A DNA stretch of 64,000 nt from Bacillus benzoevorans (GCF_014207535.1 NZ_JACHGK010000010.1:111138-175137); one strand, 5' to 3'; positions 7,857 through 15,720 are shown, counted from the first letter of the stretch. Numbers and translations are program-made. Notes: a model not told the origin generated them from the sequence alone.

Positions 7857-8777
7857 ATGGAAAAGGAAAAAGTGAACCCAGTAATAAATCATTCACCTGA
7901 TATGGGACCATACTCGATGGAAGAAACGATGTATCGGGCAGCCCAGTTAAGTAAGGATAAATGGAAAATGCTGAAAAATAGACCCTTATCCTTTTTATTA
8001 CACGCGTTTGCTGGCGGGGCAATTGTTGCTTTTGGAGCTACACTTTCACTTTCTGTTTCTGCCGGAATACCCATACCGGGTCTGCAAAATCTTGTGATGG
8101 GTCTTGTTTTTGGGTTTTCATTGGTTGTCATCATGATGACGGGGATGTCATTAATTACAGCGGAAATGGCCTTAGGAATTATCGGAGTCTTTCATAAAAA
8201 GATTACCATTGTACAATATATCTTATTTGTTATTGCAGGATATATCGGGAATGCATTGGGGAGTTTATCTTTTATGTCACTTCTGGCTTTTGCCGGGGGT
8301 CCTTTTGAAAAAAGTATCTATGCTTTAAGAGCCCACGCGCTTGCAGTATCAAAAACAGGCATGGATGGTTTATCCATCTTCCTGCTAGGCATTTTATGTA
8401 CATGGTTTTTGCAAACAGCGATGTTTATGTATTTAAAAGCAAGGTCTGATGTTGGAAAAATGGCAGTAGCGTATTATGGTCCCTTTGCTTTTGTCGGCAG
8501 TATGACCGAACATGCGATTGCGAATATTGGCTTCATCGCATTACCATTATTAATGCAGTCTGACTTTACTGCCTTAACGGGTGCTCCACTGACAGATTCG
8601 GGTTCAACTGCTTTATTGCATTGGGGATTTGGGCAATATGGCTGGGCCTATAACCAAGTCTTAACCTTAATGGGAAACTTTATCGGTGGTGTACTATTTG
8701 TTGCGACAGTTTTTCATTTTGTCAGCAATCCACGGAAAGTCATGTTGCTTTATCGAGTAAAACAAAAACGTTCATAA
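7857..8777 (+). CDS. Formate/nitrite transporter (FNT) family channel
   Basis: A 306-residue membrane protein with about six helices and the FNT fold. It shows the repeated short-helix break regions and the motif MTEHAIANIGF, which corresponds to the central-histidine region of FocA/NirC (usually HSIAN). Family members pass small monovalent anions such as formate, nitrite or hydrosulfide, acting as pentamers. The C-terminal half has an insertion (LTGAPLTDSGST) longer than in classical members. It lies downstream of the flavoprotein and upstream of two small accessory genes, probably in one transcription unit. Nitrite, formate, bicarbonate, cyanate or HS- would all be reasonable cargo here. 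Confidence 0.85.
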   Translation: MEKEKVNPVINHSPDMGPYSMEETMYRAAQLSKDKWKMLKNRPLSFLLHAFAGGAIVAFGATLSLSVSAGIPIPGLQNLVMGLVFGFSLVVIMMTGMSLITAEMALGIIGVFHKKITIVQYILFVIAGYIGNALGSLSFMSLLAFAGGPFEKSIYALRAHALAVSKTGMDGLSIFLLGILCTWFLQTAMFMYLKARSDVGKMAVAYYGPFAFVGSMTEHAIANIGFIALPLLMQSDFTALTGAPLTDSGSTALLHWGFGQYGWAYNQVLTLMGNFIGGVLFVATVFHFVSNPRKVMLLYRVKQKRS

Positions 8778-8789
8778 AAGGAGGCTATT

Positions 8790-9161
8790 ATGGAAAGTTA
8801 TTCAATTTTAAATCCGATTGTTTGGACACTATTTATCGGTGGAAATCTTATTATCCTTTTGGCCATTAAGTGGTTTCATTCACGTTATCCTCATTTCTCT
8901 GAAGTGGGAGATACCGGAGAACAATTATTAGTAAAGGAAATTATGCTTCCTGCTTCTACATTTCCTGATAAAACGAGAACGATCGTGAATAGTGAGGATT
9001 CTATCAGCTCATTATATCCTCTATTTTTAAAATATGATGAAGAATATTTTTATGTGAGAAATCAAGAAGGATTAAGAGGTATTGTATCTTTAGATCGTGT
9101 GTTAGGAATTGATAGCAAAAAGAATACGAAAGTTGTTCAAATCCATGAGTATTCAGCATAA
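8790..9161 (+). CDS. Small membrane-anchored protein, CBS-like C-terminus
   Basis: A 123-residue protein with one N-terminal membrane helix (about residues 8-26) and a soluble remainder. The part around VKEIMLPASTF and LRGIVSLDRVLGID resembles half of a CBS domain, but the match is weak. AAGGAGG precedes the ATG at ideal spacing. It starts 12 bases after the channel gene and its end overlaps the DUF302-like gene, so it belongs to the channel operon. No function can be assigned; regulation or assembly of the channel is one possibility. Confidence 0.7.
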   Translation: MESYSILNPIVWTLFIGGNLIILLAIKWFHSRYPHFSEVGDTGEQLLVKEIMLPASTFPDKTRTIVNSEDSISSLYPLFLKYDEEYFYVRNQEGLRGIVSLDRVLGIDSKKNTKVVQIHEYSA

Positions 9162-9558
9162 ATTTAATTCTCTAAAAACAATGTATATAAATAACGAGCC
9201 TAAAAATCTAGTTAAGAAGATTTGTACTTGTATAGAGGAACATGGAATCAAGTTATATGCAGTGGTAGACCATCAAAATGATATGGAAGCACTTCGGGTA
9301 TATTCATATCCAGCTTTTACGATTTTGTTTGGTAATCCTCGAATGGGATCAAAATTATTAGAAAAACTTCCAATGGCAGCAATTGATATTCCACTTAGAA
9401 TATCAGTTATCCAGTCCCAATCGGGTAAAGGGAGCACTGTCATCTTCCGTGATATGGATTATCTTTTTAAAGAGTATATAAAACAAGTTAAGGAACTTCG
9501 CTATTGGGCACAAGAAGTCAATGCAATACTTACTAGATTGGTAGAGCAGTGCCGTTAG
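9145..9558 (+). CDS. DUF302-like protein
   Basis: About 137 residues. The segment FTILFGNPRMGSKLLEKLPM followed by AAIDIPLRISV is the recognisable core of DUF302 proteins, a small alpha/beta fold of unknown function often found beside sulfur or envelope genes. The ATG at 9145 overlaps the end of the preceding gene by 17 bases; there is no strong ribosome site, so translational coupling is likely, and the ATG at 9181 is an alternative. A terminator follows at 9621. Confidence 0.75.
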   Translation: MSIQHKFNSLKTMYINNEPKNLVKKICTCIEEHGIKLYAVVDHQNDMEALRVYSYPAFTILFGNPRMGSKLLEKLPMAAIDIPLRISVIQSQSGKGSTVIFRDMDYLFKEYIKQVKELRYWAQEVNAILTRLVEQCR

Positions 9559-9620
9559 AGGCAATTATTCACAACAGTGTCAATCTTGCGGCTGAATGGA
9601 ATTTAGTAATATAACGGAAC

Positions 9621-9672
9621 AACCTCCTTTTCGGGAATGAATCATGTCCTGCTGAAAAGGAGGTTCGTTTTT
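9621..9672 (+). terminator. Terminator of the FNT operon
   Basis: AACCTCCTTTTC (9621-9632) pairs perfectly with GAAAAGGAGGTT (9654-9665), followed by CGTTTTTG. The 12-base stem closes the channel operon. Confidence 0.88.
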
Positions 9673-9718
9673 GTATTGTTCACAATCGGAAGACCTGAAT
9701 AAGGAAGGAGAGGTTGGT

Positions 9719-10489
9719 TTGATTTTTTTCATATTTGTAATAGGTTTTTTAGGTTCTCTGATCTCAGGTATGTTAGGCATTGGAGGAGCCATTATCAATT
9801 ACCCGTTATTACTGTATATTCCGCCTTTACTTGGTTTTTCATCCTTTTCTCCGCAGGAAGTCACAGCGATGAGTTCAGTACAAGTATTTTTTACGACACT
9901 GGCAGCTATGGTATCTTTTCGAAAAGGAGAGTACATTCATAAATCTCTCGTTGCTACAATGGGGACTTTTATGATTACTGGGAGCTTTCTAGGGGGATTT
10001 GGTTCTAAATTATTACCAGAAGAAGCGATCAATATTACTTATACTATGTTAACAATTATGGCGGTTATCTTAATGTTTGGATCAAATCAACAGAATGAAC
10101 ATGAGAATGATAGAAAGGTTCAGTTTAATAAAAAACTGGCAGGATCGCTAGCATTCTTGATCGGGGGCGTATCAGGAATTGTTGGTGCAGGAGGAGCTTT
10201 CATTGCTGTTCCTGTCATGACAAGCATTTTAAAAATTCCAATGCGTACAGCCATTGCTTCTTCTCTAGTTATTACATTTATTTCTTCCATTGGTTCTGTT
10301 ATAGGTAAATTAATGGGCGATGATATTTTATTGATTCCAACAATTACGTTAATCACAGCCAGTATCATTTCAGCTCCTTTAGGCACCATGTTGAGCAGGC
10401 ATATTCATGTTAAGATCCTGAAGGGTATACTGACTTTTTTGTTAATGGTATCTATCTTGCAAATATCATTATCCATTTTTAATTCATAA
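9719..10489 (+). CDS. TauE/SafE-family exporter
   Basis: A membrane protein of about 256 residues with roughly eight helices and the duplicated TauE/SafE (DUF81) signature: GSLISGMLGIGGAIINYPLL in the first half and GGVSGIVGAGGAFIAVPV in the second. Family members move sulfite, sulfoacetate or other small organosulfur anions across the membrane. The TTG at 9719 is chosen because AAGGAG lies eight bases upstream and it places the first helix at the N-terminus; an in-frame TTG at 9671 lies inside the preceding terminator region. It has its own terminator and stands between the channel operon and the cyanase operon, matching a sulfur-linked role for the island. Confidence 0.85.
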   Translation: MIFFIFVIGFLGSLISGMLGIGGAIINYPLLLYIPPLLGFSSFSPQEVTAMSSVQVFFTTLAAMVSFRKGEYIHKSLVATMGTFMITGSFLGGFGSKLLPEEAINITYTMLTIMAVILMFGSNQQNEHENDRKVQFNKKLAGSLAFLIGGVSGIVGAGGAFIAVPVMTSILKIPMRTAIASSLVITFISSIGSVIGKLMGDDILLIPTITLITASIISAPLGTMLSRHIHVKILKGILTFLLMVSILQISLSIFNS

Positions 10490-10543
10490 TGTAAGAACCC
10501 AAACACTAATAACAGCAAAAATAGAATATAGCACAAAGTAAAC

Positions 10544-10587
10544 AAAAGGTGAAGTCACTGCAAATCGTAGGGTACTCACCTTTTTTG
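10544..10587 (+). terminator. Terminator of the TauE/SafE gene
   Basis: AAAAGGTGA pairs with TCACCTTTT and runs into six T residues. The rest of 10490-10684 is AT-rich with no gene. Confidence 0.85.
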
Positions 10588-10684
10588 TGTATAGGTCAGC
10601 TTGATTGATGACTTTGATTCAATTACCGTATGGCTTGAGGATTAATTATAACCGCTAAAAACAACTTTAATAGTAAAAAGTGTG

Positions 10685-10734
10685 TTAGATTATCTGACAA
10701 AAACCACCAAAATAAATTTTGACGGTTATATAAT
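10685..10734 (+). promoter_or_regulatory. Shared promoter/operator motif, copy B (cyanase operon)
   Basis: The blocks TTAG, CTGACAA, CCACCAAAA, TTTT and GGTTATATAAT occur with TTAG exactly 44 bases before TATAAT (10729-10734), as at 5388-5439 and 6418-6467. The identity with copy A continues past the -10 as GTGATTA. It drives cynS and the two genes after it. Confidence 0.88.
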
Positions 10735-10787
10735 GTGATTAACAAGTTAGTAATCAATCAAATAAATGAAGTGGGGGAATAGACAAG

Positions 10788-11231
10788 ATGAGAACTATAC
10801 AAGTACAAGAAATGATTCTAGAAGCAAAAAAGGAAAAAGGACTTACTTTCTCACGAATTGCTGAAACAATTGGCCGTTCAGAAGTATGGACAACTGCAGC
10901 ACTTATGGGACAACATACTATGGATGAAAAAGAAGCGAAGGAAGTCATTGATCTTTTAGAATTACCGGAAGATGTAGCAAAATTTCTACAAACAATCCCT
11001 TACAGAGGTGCAACACTTTCGATGCCGCCAAGCGATCCGACGATTTATCGTTTATATGAATTGATTTTAGTATACGGTGAAACGATTAAGACATTAATTC
11101 ATGAGAAATTTGGGGATGGAATCATGAGTGCAATCGATTTCAGCATGGATATGGATAAACAGGAAGATCCAAAAGGTGATCGAGTAGTTATTACTTTAAA
11201 TGGGAAGTTTTTACCATATAAAAAATTTTAA
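10788..11231 (+). CDS. cynS: Cyanate hydratase (cyanase)
   Basis: A 147-residue cyanase, close to the 156 residues of the E. coli enzyme. It converts cyanate and bicarbonate to ammonia and CO2 via carbamate in the cytosol as a decamer. It has an N-terminal helical domain like a DNA-binding fold (GLTFSRIAETIGRSEVW) and the C-terminal catalytic domain. The catalytic triad is visible as R88 and E91 in DPTIYRLYELI and S114 in GDGIMSAIDF. It is the first gene of an operon with a persulfide dioxygenase fusion and a double OsmC protein, under promoter copy B. This enzyme anchors the interpretation of the whole island. Confidence 0.97.
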   Translation: MRTIQVQEMILEAKKEKGLTFSRIAETIGRSEVWTTAALMGQHTMDEKEAKEVIDLLELPEDVAKFLQTIPYRGATLSMPPSDPTIYRLYELILVYGETIKTLIHEKFGDGIMSAIDFSMDMDKQEDPKGDRVVITLNGKFLPYKKF

Positions 11232-11245
11232 GGGGGGCATCATTT

Positions 11246-12373
11246 ATGACCATATCAATTAACGCAAATCAATTAAAAGAAAGGATGGATGCAGAAGAGG
11301 GGGTCGTCATTATGGATTTGCGATCAGCCTTAGCCTATGAAAAATGGCATATCGAAGGCAAACATGCTGATTCTCGGAATATGCAGTTTCTCAAGATGAA
11401 GGAATTAGGATCAGCTGTTACTGAAACCATTCCACTTGATAAAAAAATTGTAACGGTTTGTGAGCAAGGCCATTTGGCTGAAAGAGCAGCGAAAATTCTT
11501 GAAGAGTTTGGATATGATGTAGCTTACTTATCTGGTGGTATGCAGGCATGGTCTGAGTTTTATGAAACGGTTCCTGTATATATAAACGAATCAGTGAAAT
11601 TGTATCAAGTCATCCGTCATGCAAAAGGATGCCTCTCTTATCTAGTGGCCTCCGGCAACGAAGCAGTAATTGTCGATCCAAGCCGACATATTGACCTTTA
11701 TCAAAAATTAGCTAAGGCATTAAACGTTTCACTCCGCCATGTTGTAGATACCCATCTGCACGCAGATCATATTTCCGGCGGCAAAGTGTTGGCGGATGTA
11801 ACAGGTGCCAACTATTGGATTGCAGAAGAAGAAATGATACACGCCAGAAAGGAATATACACCGCTTCCTGATAAAAAGAAACTTCCTTTCGGTCAAGGAA
11901 ACTTAGAGCTAATTAGTGTGAAGACACCAGGACATACGGGTGCTAGTACATGTTTGCTTATAGACGATCAATATTTCTTGACTGGAGACACTTTGTTTGT
12001 GAATGGACTTGGCCGACCTGATTTAAAGGGACGGGCAAAAGAGATGTCAGAAATACTTTTTCAAACAGTGAATAAGATTTTAAATTTGTTAGACGAAGAT
12101 GTGAATATTCTGCCCGGGCATTTTGCCCACCCGTCTGAAATTAATGAACAAGGCTTTATTGGAGAATCTTTTGCCAAGATAAAAGCACAAACTGAATTAC
12201 TGAATGTCCAAGATAAAGAGCAATTTATCTCTACTATTATGGAGCGACTTGGAGATACGCCTCCTAATTTTGAACGTATTACGCAAATCAATCAAGGGAA
12301 ACGTGAAGCCGATCCAAGTGAACAAACTCAGCTTGAAATTGGACCAAATCTATGTGCAGTAGGAAATCATTAA
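11246..12373 (+). CDS. Rhodanese-persulfide dioxygenase fusion
   Basis: A 375-residue fusion. Residues 1-110 form a rhodanese domain with active Cys72 (TVCEQGHLAERA). From about residue 118 comes a metallo-beta-lactamase fold of the ETHE1/persulfide dioxygenase type: THLHADH at 169-175, PGHT with H230, TGDTL with D248, and GLGRPDL, the family's characteristic R-x-D loop. The rhodanese would move sulfane sulfur to a thiol acceptor and the dioxygenase would oxidise the persulfide to sulfite, which the TauE/SafE protein could export. The domain order (rhodanese first) is the reverse of the common dioxygenase-rhodanese fusions. The gene follows cynS by 14 bases with a GGGGGG-type ribosome site. 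Confidence 0.9.
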   Translation: MTISINANQLKERMDAEEGVVIMDLRSALAYEKWHIEGKHADSRNMQFLKMKELGSAVTETIPLDKKIVTVCEQGHLAERAAKILEEFGYDVAYLSGGMQAWSEFYETVPVYINESVKLYQVIRHAKGCLSYLVASGNEAVIVDPSRHIDLYQKLAKALNVSLRHVVDTHLHADHISGGKVLADVTGANYWIAEEEMIHARKEYTPLPDKKKLPFGQGNLELISVKTPGHTGASTCLLIDDQYFLTGDTLFVNGLGRPDLKGRAKEMSEILFQTVNKILNLLDEDVNILPGHFAHPSEINEQGFIGESFAKIKAQTELLNVQDKEQFISTIMERLGDTPPNFERITQINQGKREADPSEQTQLEIGPNLCAVGNH

Positions 12374-12411
12374 AATAAAAAAATAGAACGATATTTTAGG
12401 AGGAAGAAGAC

Positions 12412-13482
12412 ATGGAAAAAACAACAAAAGCATTGGAACCGATTGATGCATCAGGATTAAAGGATTTAGTGAAAAAGGCAGAAACAACACCTGAAAATTA
12501 TAAAATTGTATCCAAAGCAGTCACAATCAATAAAGGTGGATTTTTAAATGATACACTGGTCCGCGATTTAACCCCGGTTGTAATTGATGAACCATGCCAC
12601 TTGTTTGGCACAAATTCCACTCCAAATCCATCCGAGCATGTATTAGCGTCATTAGGTGCCTGCCTGGCCGTTGGCTATATGGCCAATGCGACAGCGATGG
12701 AGATTCCATTGGAAGAACTTCGCTTGGAACTGGAAGGAGACATGGACATTTCTCCTGTGTGGGGTGTGGCGAAAACACCGGGAGAGCAAGTGGCTGGATT
12801 CACTGAAATTCGGGTTAATGCTTTTATAAAAGGGGACTTCACACCAGAACAAGAAGCAACAATGCAAGAAAAAGTACTTAGATGGTCACCGGTAGCTAAT
12901 ACGATGCGCAACAATGTTAACTTGGCAGCCCTATTACATGTATCCGAGGGAAAAGAAGATAAAGTTTTAGAGCCAATCGATGGAGCAGGATTAAAAGATT
13001 TAGTGCAAAAAGCAGAAGCGACACCAGAAAACTATCGGGTTGTTTCTAAAGCAGTCACAATCAATAAAGGCGGATTTTTAAATGATACATTTGTCCGCGA
13101 TTTAAATCCAGTAGTAATTGACGAGCCATGCCATTTATTTGGTACAAATTCAACACCAAATCCGTCCGAACATGTATTAGCGTCATTAGGAGCATGTCTG
13201 GCGGTCGGCTATATGGCCAATGCGACAGACATTGGAATTCCATTAGAAGAACTTCGTTTGGAGTTAGAGGGAGACATGGATATTTCACCAGTATGGGGTG
13301 TGGCGAAAACACCAGAAGAGCAAGTGGCTGGATTTACTGAAATTCGGGTAAAAGCTTATATCACAGGTAATCTAACAGCAGAGCAAGAGAAAATAATGCA
13401 AGAGAAAGTATTAAGATGGTCCCCTGTAGCGAATACGATTCGCAATAACGTCAATCTAGTAGCTCATTTAAATCTAGCTTAA
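12412..13482 (+). CDS. Tandem-duplicated OsmC-family protein
   Basis: A 356-residue protein made of two OsmC-like domains, residues about 8-180 and 186-356, nearly identical in sequence (offset 178 residues). Ordinary OsmC proteins are about 140-180 residues and dimerise, so this looks like a covalent dimer. Each copy keeps EPCHLFGTNSTPNPSEHVL (C62/C240) and GACLAVGYMANAT (C84/C262). The second catalytic cysteine expected near C-P-V is replaced by serine (WSPVANT, S159 and S337), so classical two-cysteine peroxidase chemistry is doubtful. It is the last gene of the cynS operon; a thiol or persulfide-linked role is possible. Confidence 0.88.
   Translation: MEKTTKALEPIDASGLKDLVKKAETTPENYKIVSKAVTINKGGFLNDTLVRDLTPVVIDEPCHLFGTNSTPNPSEHVLASLGACLAVGYMANATAMEIPLEELRLELEGDMDISPVWGVAKTPGEQVAGFTEIRVNAFIKGDFTPEQEATMQEKVLRWSPVANTMRNNVNLAALLHVSEGKEDKVLEPIDGAGLKDLVQKAEATPENYRVVSKAVTINKGGFLNDTFVRDLNPVVIDEPCHLFGTNSTPNPSEHVLASLGACLAVGYMANATDIGIPLEELRLELEGDMDISPVWGVAKTPEEQVAGFTEIRVKAYITGNLTAEQEKIMQEKVLRWSPVANTIRNNVNLVAHLNLA
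12433..13479 (+). repeat. Internal tandem gene duplication (about 530 bp, two copies)
   Basis: The segment 12433-12966 is repeated at 12967-13479 in the same reading frame. Long stretches are identical in DNA (for example GCAGTCACAATCAATAAAGG in both), so the duplication is fairly recent or kept alike by gene conversion. Confidence 0.9.
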
Positions 13483-13531
13483 TACTCGAGAATTATAGTT
13501 TTATACTGAAAAAAGTAAAGAATCTATTAAG

Positions 13532-13562
13532 AAGCTGATCGTTAAAGGTCAGCTTTTTTTAA
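13532..13562 (+). terminator. Terminator of the cynS operon
   Basis: AAGCTGATC pairs with GGTCAGCTT and runs into seven T residues. Confidence 0.88.
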
Positions 13563-13676
13563 CGTTTGAGAACTTCTACTTTGACTGGAATATTATCATT
13601 TGTAAATATAAGGAATATACAAAAACATGAAGCGGAACGATCAGGTGTTTTAATAGAAGAAACTAGTCAAGAAAAG

Positions 13677-13710
13677 GAACGTCTGCTTAAGGAAAAGCAG
13701 ACGTTCTTTC
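13677..13710 (+). terminator. Orphan terminator-like hairpin
   Basis: GAACGTCTGCTT pairs perfectly with AAGCAGACGTTC across a six-base loop, followed by TTTC. No gene ends just before it, so it may mark a lost gene or a small transcript. The remainder of 13563-13870 shows no convincing coding region. Confidence 0.6.
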
Positions 13711-13870
13711 AAGTGAAACCTGTAACTAGCATGGGTATAATCTAAATGGAGAGAGTCCTTCAGTTTTCCTCAGCAATTGGGCCATTTAATTGCATAACAC
13801 TTTCGATAAAATTGGATATTTATGTTAAATTTGAATTATTAAGAATAGAAGAAAAGTGGGTGTAAGGTAA

Positions 13871-14662
13871 TTGAGTTCACAAATCATCATTGTTTTAATC
13901 TTAAACTTTATAATATCTTTGATAGGGACTTTGGCGTATTCTGTCCGAATGGTTGGTGTTAGAACAGGCAAAATAGCTGTTTCATTTGCAGTATTTAATA
14001 TCTTATCGTTAGTATCAAGAATGGCGGTGACATTTCAAATTCCGTTATTAACCAAATATGTAGAACATAACTCTGATTCGAATGATTTATTACATATATT
14101 TAATGTCATAATTTTAGTATCGGGTATTGCTACAATTGTTGGTGCTTTTTTAATTCCAACATTTCAAAGGATTTTTTATAAAGGGGTATTAAATTTCTCT
14201 GTCGAACGGTCAATTCCTAAACTTGTTATCCATAGTTTTTCAAAAGCTGGAGTTAATTACATAAAGGATTGTGTCGCAATCCCCGTAAAAGAGAATATAA
14301 CAGGATTGAATTTAAGGAAATTACCTACAAAAATAATCATTTATAATCTCATTGCAGTTGCCTTATTAACGGTTGGGGCCTTAGCACCAATATATGCAGG
14401 TAGTATCGCTCCAGATTTAAGAGCAACATGCGTTACTTTATCTTCCATCATAAATGGGATTGCAACGATTCTCATGTCCATATTAATAGACCCGCAGTTA
14501 TCGGTTATGACGGATGATGTGATAGAAGGAAAATGCACAGAAGAAGATTTTCGTGCAGTTGTGATTGGGATGGTAGGAAGTAAAACATTGGGAACATTCG
14601 CATCGCTATTACTAATTATTCCTGCTTCGTATTTGATTGTATTTATTGCAAAAGTTATATAA
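13871..14662 (+). CDS. amj: Lipid II flippase, Amj family
   Basis: A 263-residue integral membrane protein with about six helices. The N-terminus (NFIISLIGTLAYSVRMVGVRTGKIA, read here in two parts around AYSVRMVGVRTGK) and FNILSLVSRMAVTFQIPLL match the Amj/DUF2837 family, the alternate MurJ-independent lipid II flippase of Bacillus. It moves the peptidoglycan precursor outward; in B. subtilis it is induced when MurJ is impaired and is thought to guard against MurJ-targeting antagonists. The start is TTG with a short-spaced AAGG. It stands alone, next to remnants of two defence-type genes. Confidence 0.85.
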   Translation: MSSQIIIVLILNFIISLIGTLAYSVRMVGVRTGKIAVSFAVFNILSLVSRMAVTFQIPLLTKYVEHNSDSNDLLHIFNVIILVSGIATIVGAFLIPTFQRIFYKGVLNFSVERSIPKLVIHSFSKAGVNYIKDCVAIPVKENITGLNLRKLPTKIIIYNLIAVALLTVGALAPIYAGSIAPDLRATCVTLSSIINGIATILMSILIDPQLSVMTDDVIEGKCTEEDFRAVVIGMVGSKTLGTFASLLLIIPASYLIVFIAKVI

Positions 14663-14671
14663 GACTCTTTT

Positions 14672-14790
14672 TTATAACAAGGATACACTTCTTGTTGTAC
14701 TAATGGGTAGCTAGAGTTCAATAAGCGCGTGCTATCTCCAGTACCACTGATCTGCAACAATCGGGCACATTCGAAGAAATGCGTTTATTT
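14672..14790 (+). repeat. Decayed dispersed intergenic repeat
   Basis: Contains TTGTACTAATGGGTAGCTA, AGCGCGTGCTATCT and CAATCGGGCACATTC in order. Related words appear at 29066-29130 (GTACTAACGG with TAGCTTAA), 37205-37235 (CAATCGGGCGCCATTC) and 55278-55310 (CAATCGGGCGCCAAATTC). This is consistent with degraded copies of one intergenic element. No transposase is present. Confidence 0.45.
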
Positions 14791-14832
14791 TGGTTTTGGG
14801 TCATATCGTAGAATAAGAATTAAAGTAGTGAA

Positions 14833-15165
14833 TTGAGAATCCTCTCGATTGACGGAGGAGGGATGAAAGGGATATTGCCGGCAGTTTATTTAGAAAGAAT
14901 TGAGCAGCAACTTGGAGCCCCTATCCATCAATTTATTGACATGATATGTGGGACAAGCACAGGTGGGATTATTGCTTTAGGTTCAGCTGCAGGAATCAGT
15001 GCTAGCGCTATATCGAACCTATACATTAATAATGGAGAAAAGATTTTCCCAAAAAATCTTTTAACGAACCCACTACTGTCTGCCAAGTATTCAAATAAGC
15101 AACTTCTAGTAATATTGAAAGACGCGCTAGGAAAGAAAAGGTTAGTAGATGCCTATACCGAATGA
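14833..15165 (+). pseudogene. Truncated patatin-like phospholipase
   Basis: 110 codons covering only the N-terminal part of a patatin: the oxyanion loop SIDGGGMKGILPA at the very start, then the nucleophile elbow GTSTGG (Ser near 43). The catalytic Asp region and the whole C-terminal half (about 200 residues) are missing, the frame ends soon after KRLVDA, and no good ribosome site precedes the TTG. Patatins serve as membrane-degrading effectors in CBASS and other phage defence systems, but this copy should be inactive. It abuts a truncated Abi gene on the other strand. Confidence 0.8.
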
Positions 15166-15367
15166 AGCACCCTGAATATTGATTTTTGAAAACAGGCTCC
15201 TTCATGGTAAGACCATAATCAGATAATCGGTAATAATTAACTCGCTGCAATATTTTTTCTGCGTATTCAGAATCCTTGATATATAAATTCCTACTTTTAT
15301 ATATCTCAATTTGTTCTTTGTATGTTTTAGGAGGCTTTATTTTGAACTGGTCTTTTTCAGGTTTCAA
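15165..15367 (-). pseudogene. Truncated Abi_2 (AbiD/AbiF-like) gene
   Basis: On the minus strand a TTG at 15367, with AAGGAG nine bases upstream, starts a reading frame with KIKPPKTYKEQIEIYKSR and LQRVNYYRLSDYGLTMK. This is the characteristic N-terminus of Abi_2 abortive-infection proteins, which are usually about 300 residues. Only about 65 residues remain; the frame then runs into sequence antisense to the patatin fragment. An inverted repeat at 15397-15434 precedes it. Confidence 0.7.
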
Positions 15368-15564
15368 TTTAAATTTCTCCTTGAATAAATAAAATGACCC
15401 ACCGTGGTCCGCATTGTTAAGAGGCGTGGTGGGTTCTGTTAAGATTAAAATACATTCTATATCTGTTTTGTCAAGGAATGAATCGTTTGAGCAGTACACA
15501 AAGATTGATGTTTATCAAGAATTTAGGCTTTCAATAAACCATTATTTTCTGTAAAAAGATATAT

Positions 15565-15613
15565 AACTGCACCCCTATTGAAAACCAAACTATCAATAGG
15601 GGTGCAGTTTTTA
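15565..15613. terminator. Strong bidirectional terminator-like hairpin
   Basis: AACTGCACCCCTATTGA (15565-15581) pairs perfectly with TCAATAGGGGTGCAGTT (15593-15609), a 17-base stem, with a T-run beyond. It separates the defence remnants from the siderophore operon. Confidence 0.85.
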
Positions 15614-15720
15614 TAACTTTAGAAATAAAATCAGATTCTTTTCTCACATACCTTGAAGATGATTCTTATAAAGTTTTCTATAAAGTCATGAACATCTATT
15701 ATTTTTATTACTGAAATTTA

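Noticed and set aside
10620..10665. A partial fourth copy of the shared promoter motif on the minus strand (AGCGGTTATAATTAAT).
   Set aside because: Only the -10-side half matches, spacing is not kept, and no gene lies downstream on that strand.
13677..13706. The 12-base-arm inverted repeat as an insertion-sequence end.
   Set aside because: No partner repeat, target duplication or transposase; it reads better as an orphan terminator.
15397..15434. GGGTGGT-type inverted repeat ahead of the Abi fragment as a possible regulatory hairpin.
   Set aside because: Imperfect stem and the gene behind it is dead, so no function can be supported.
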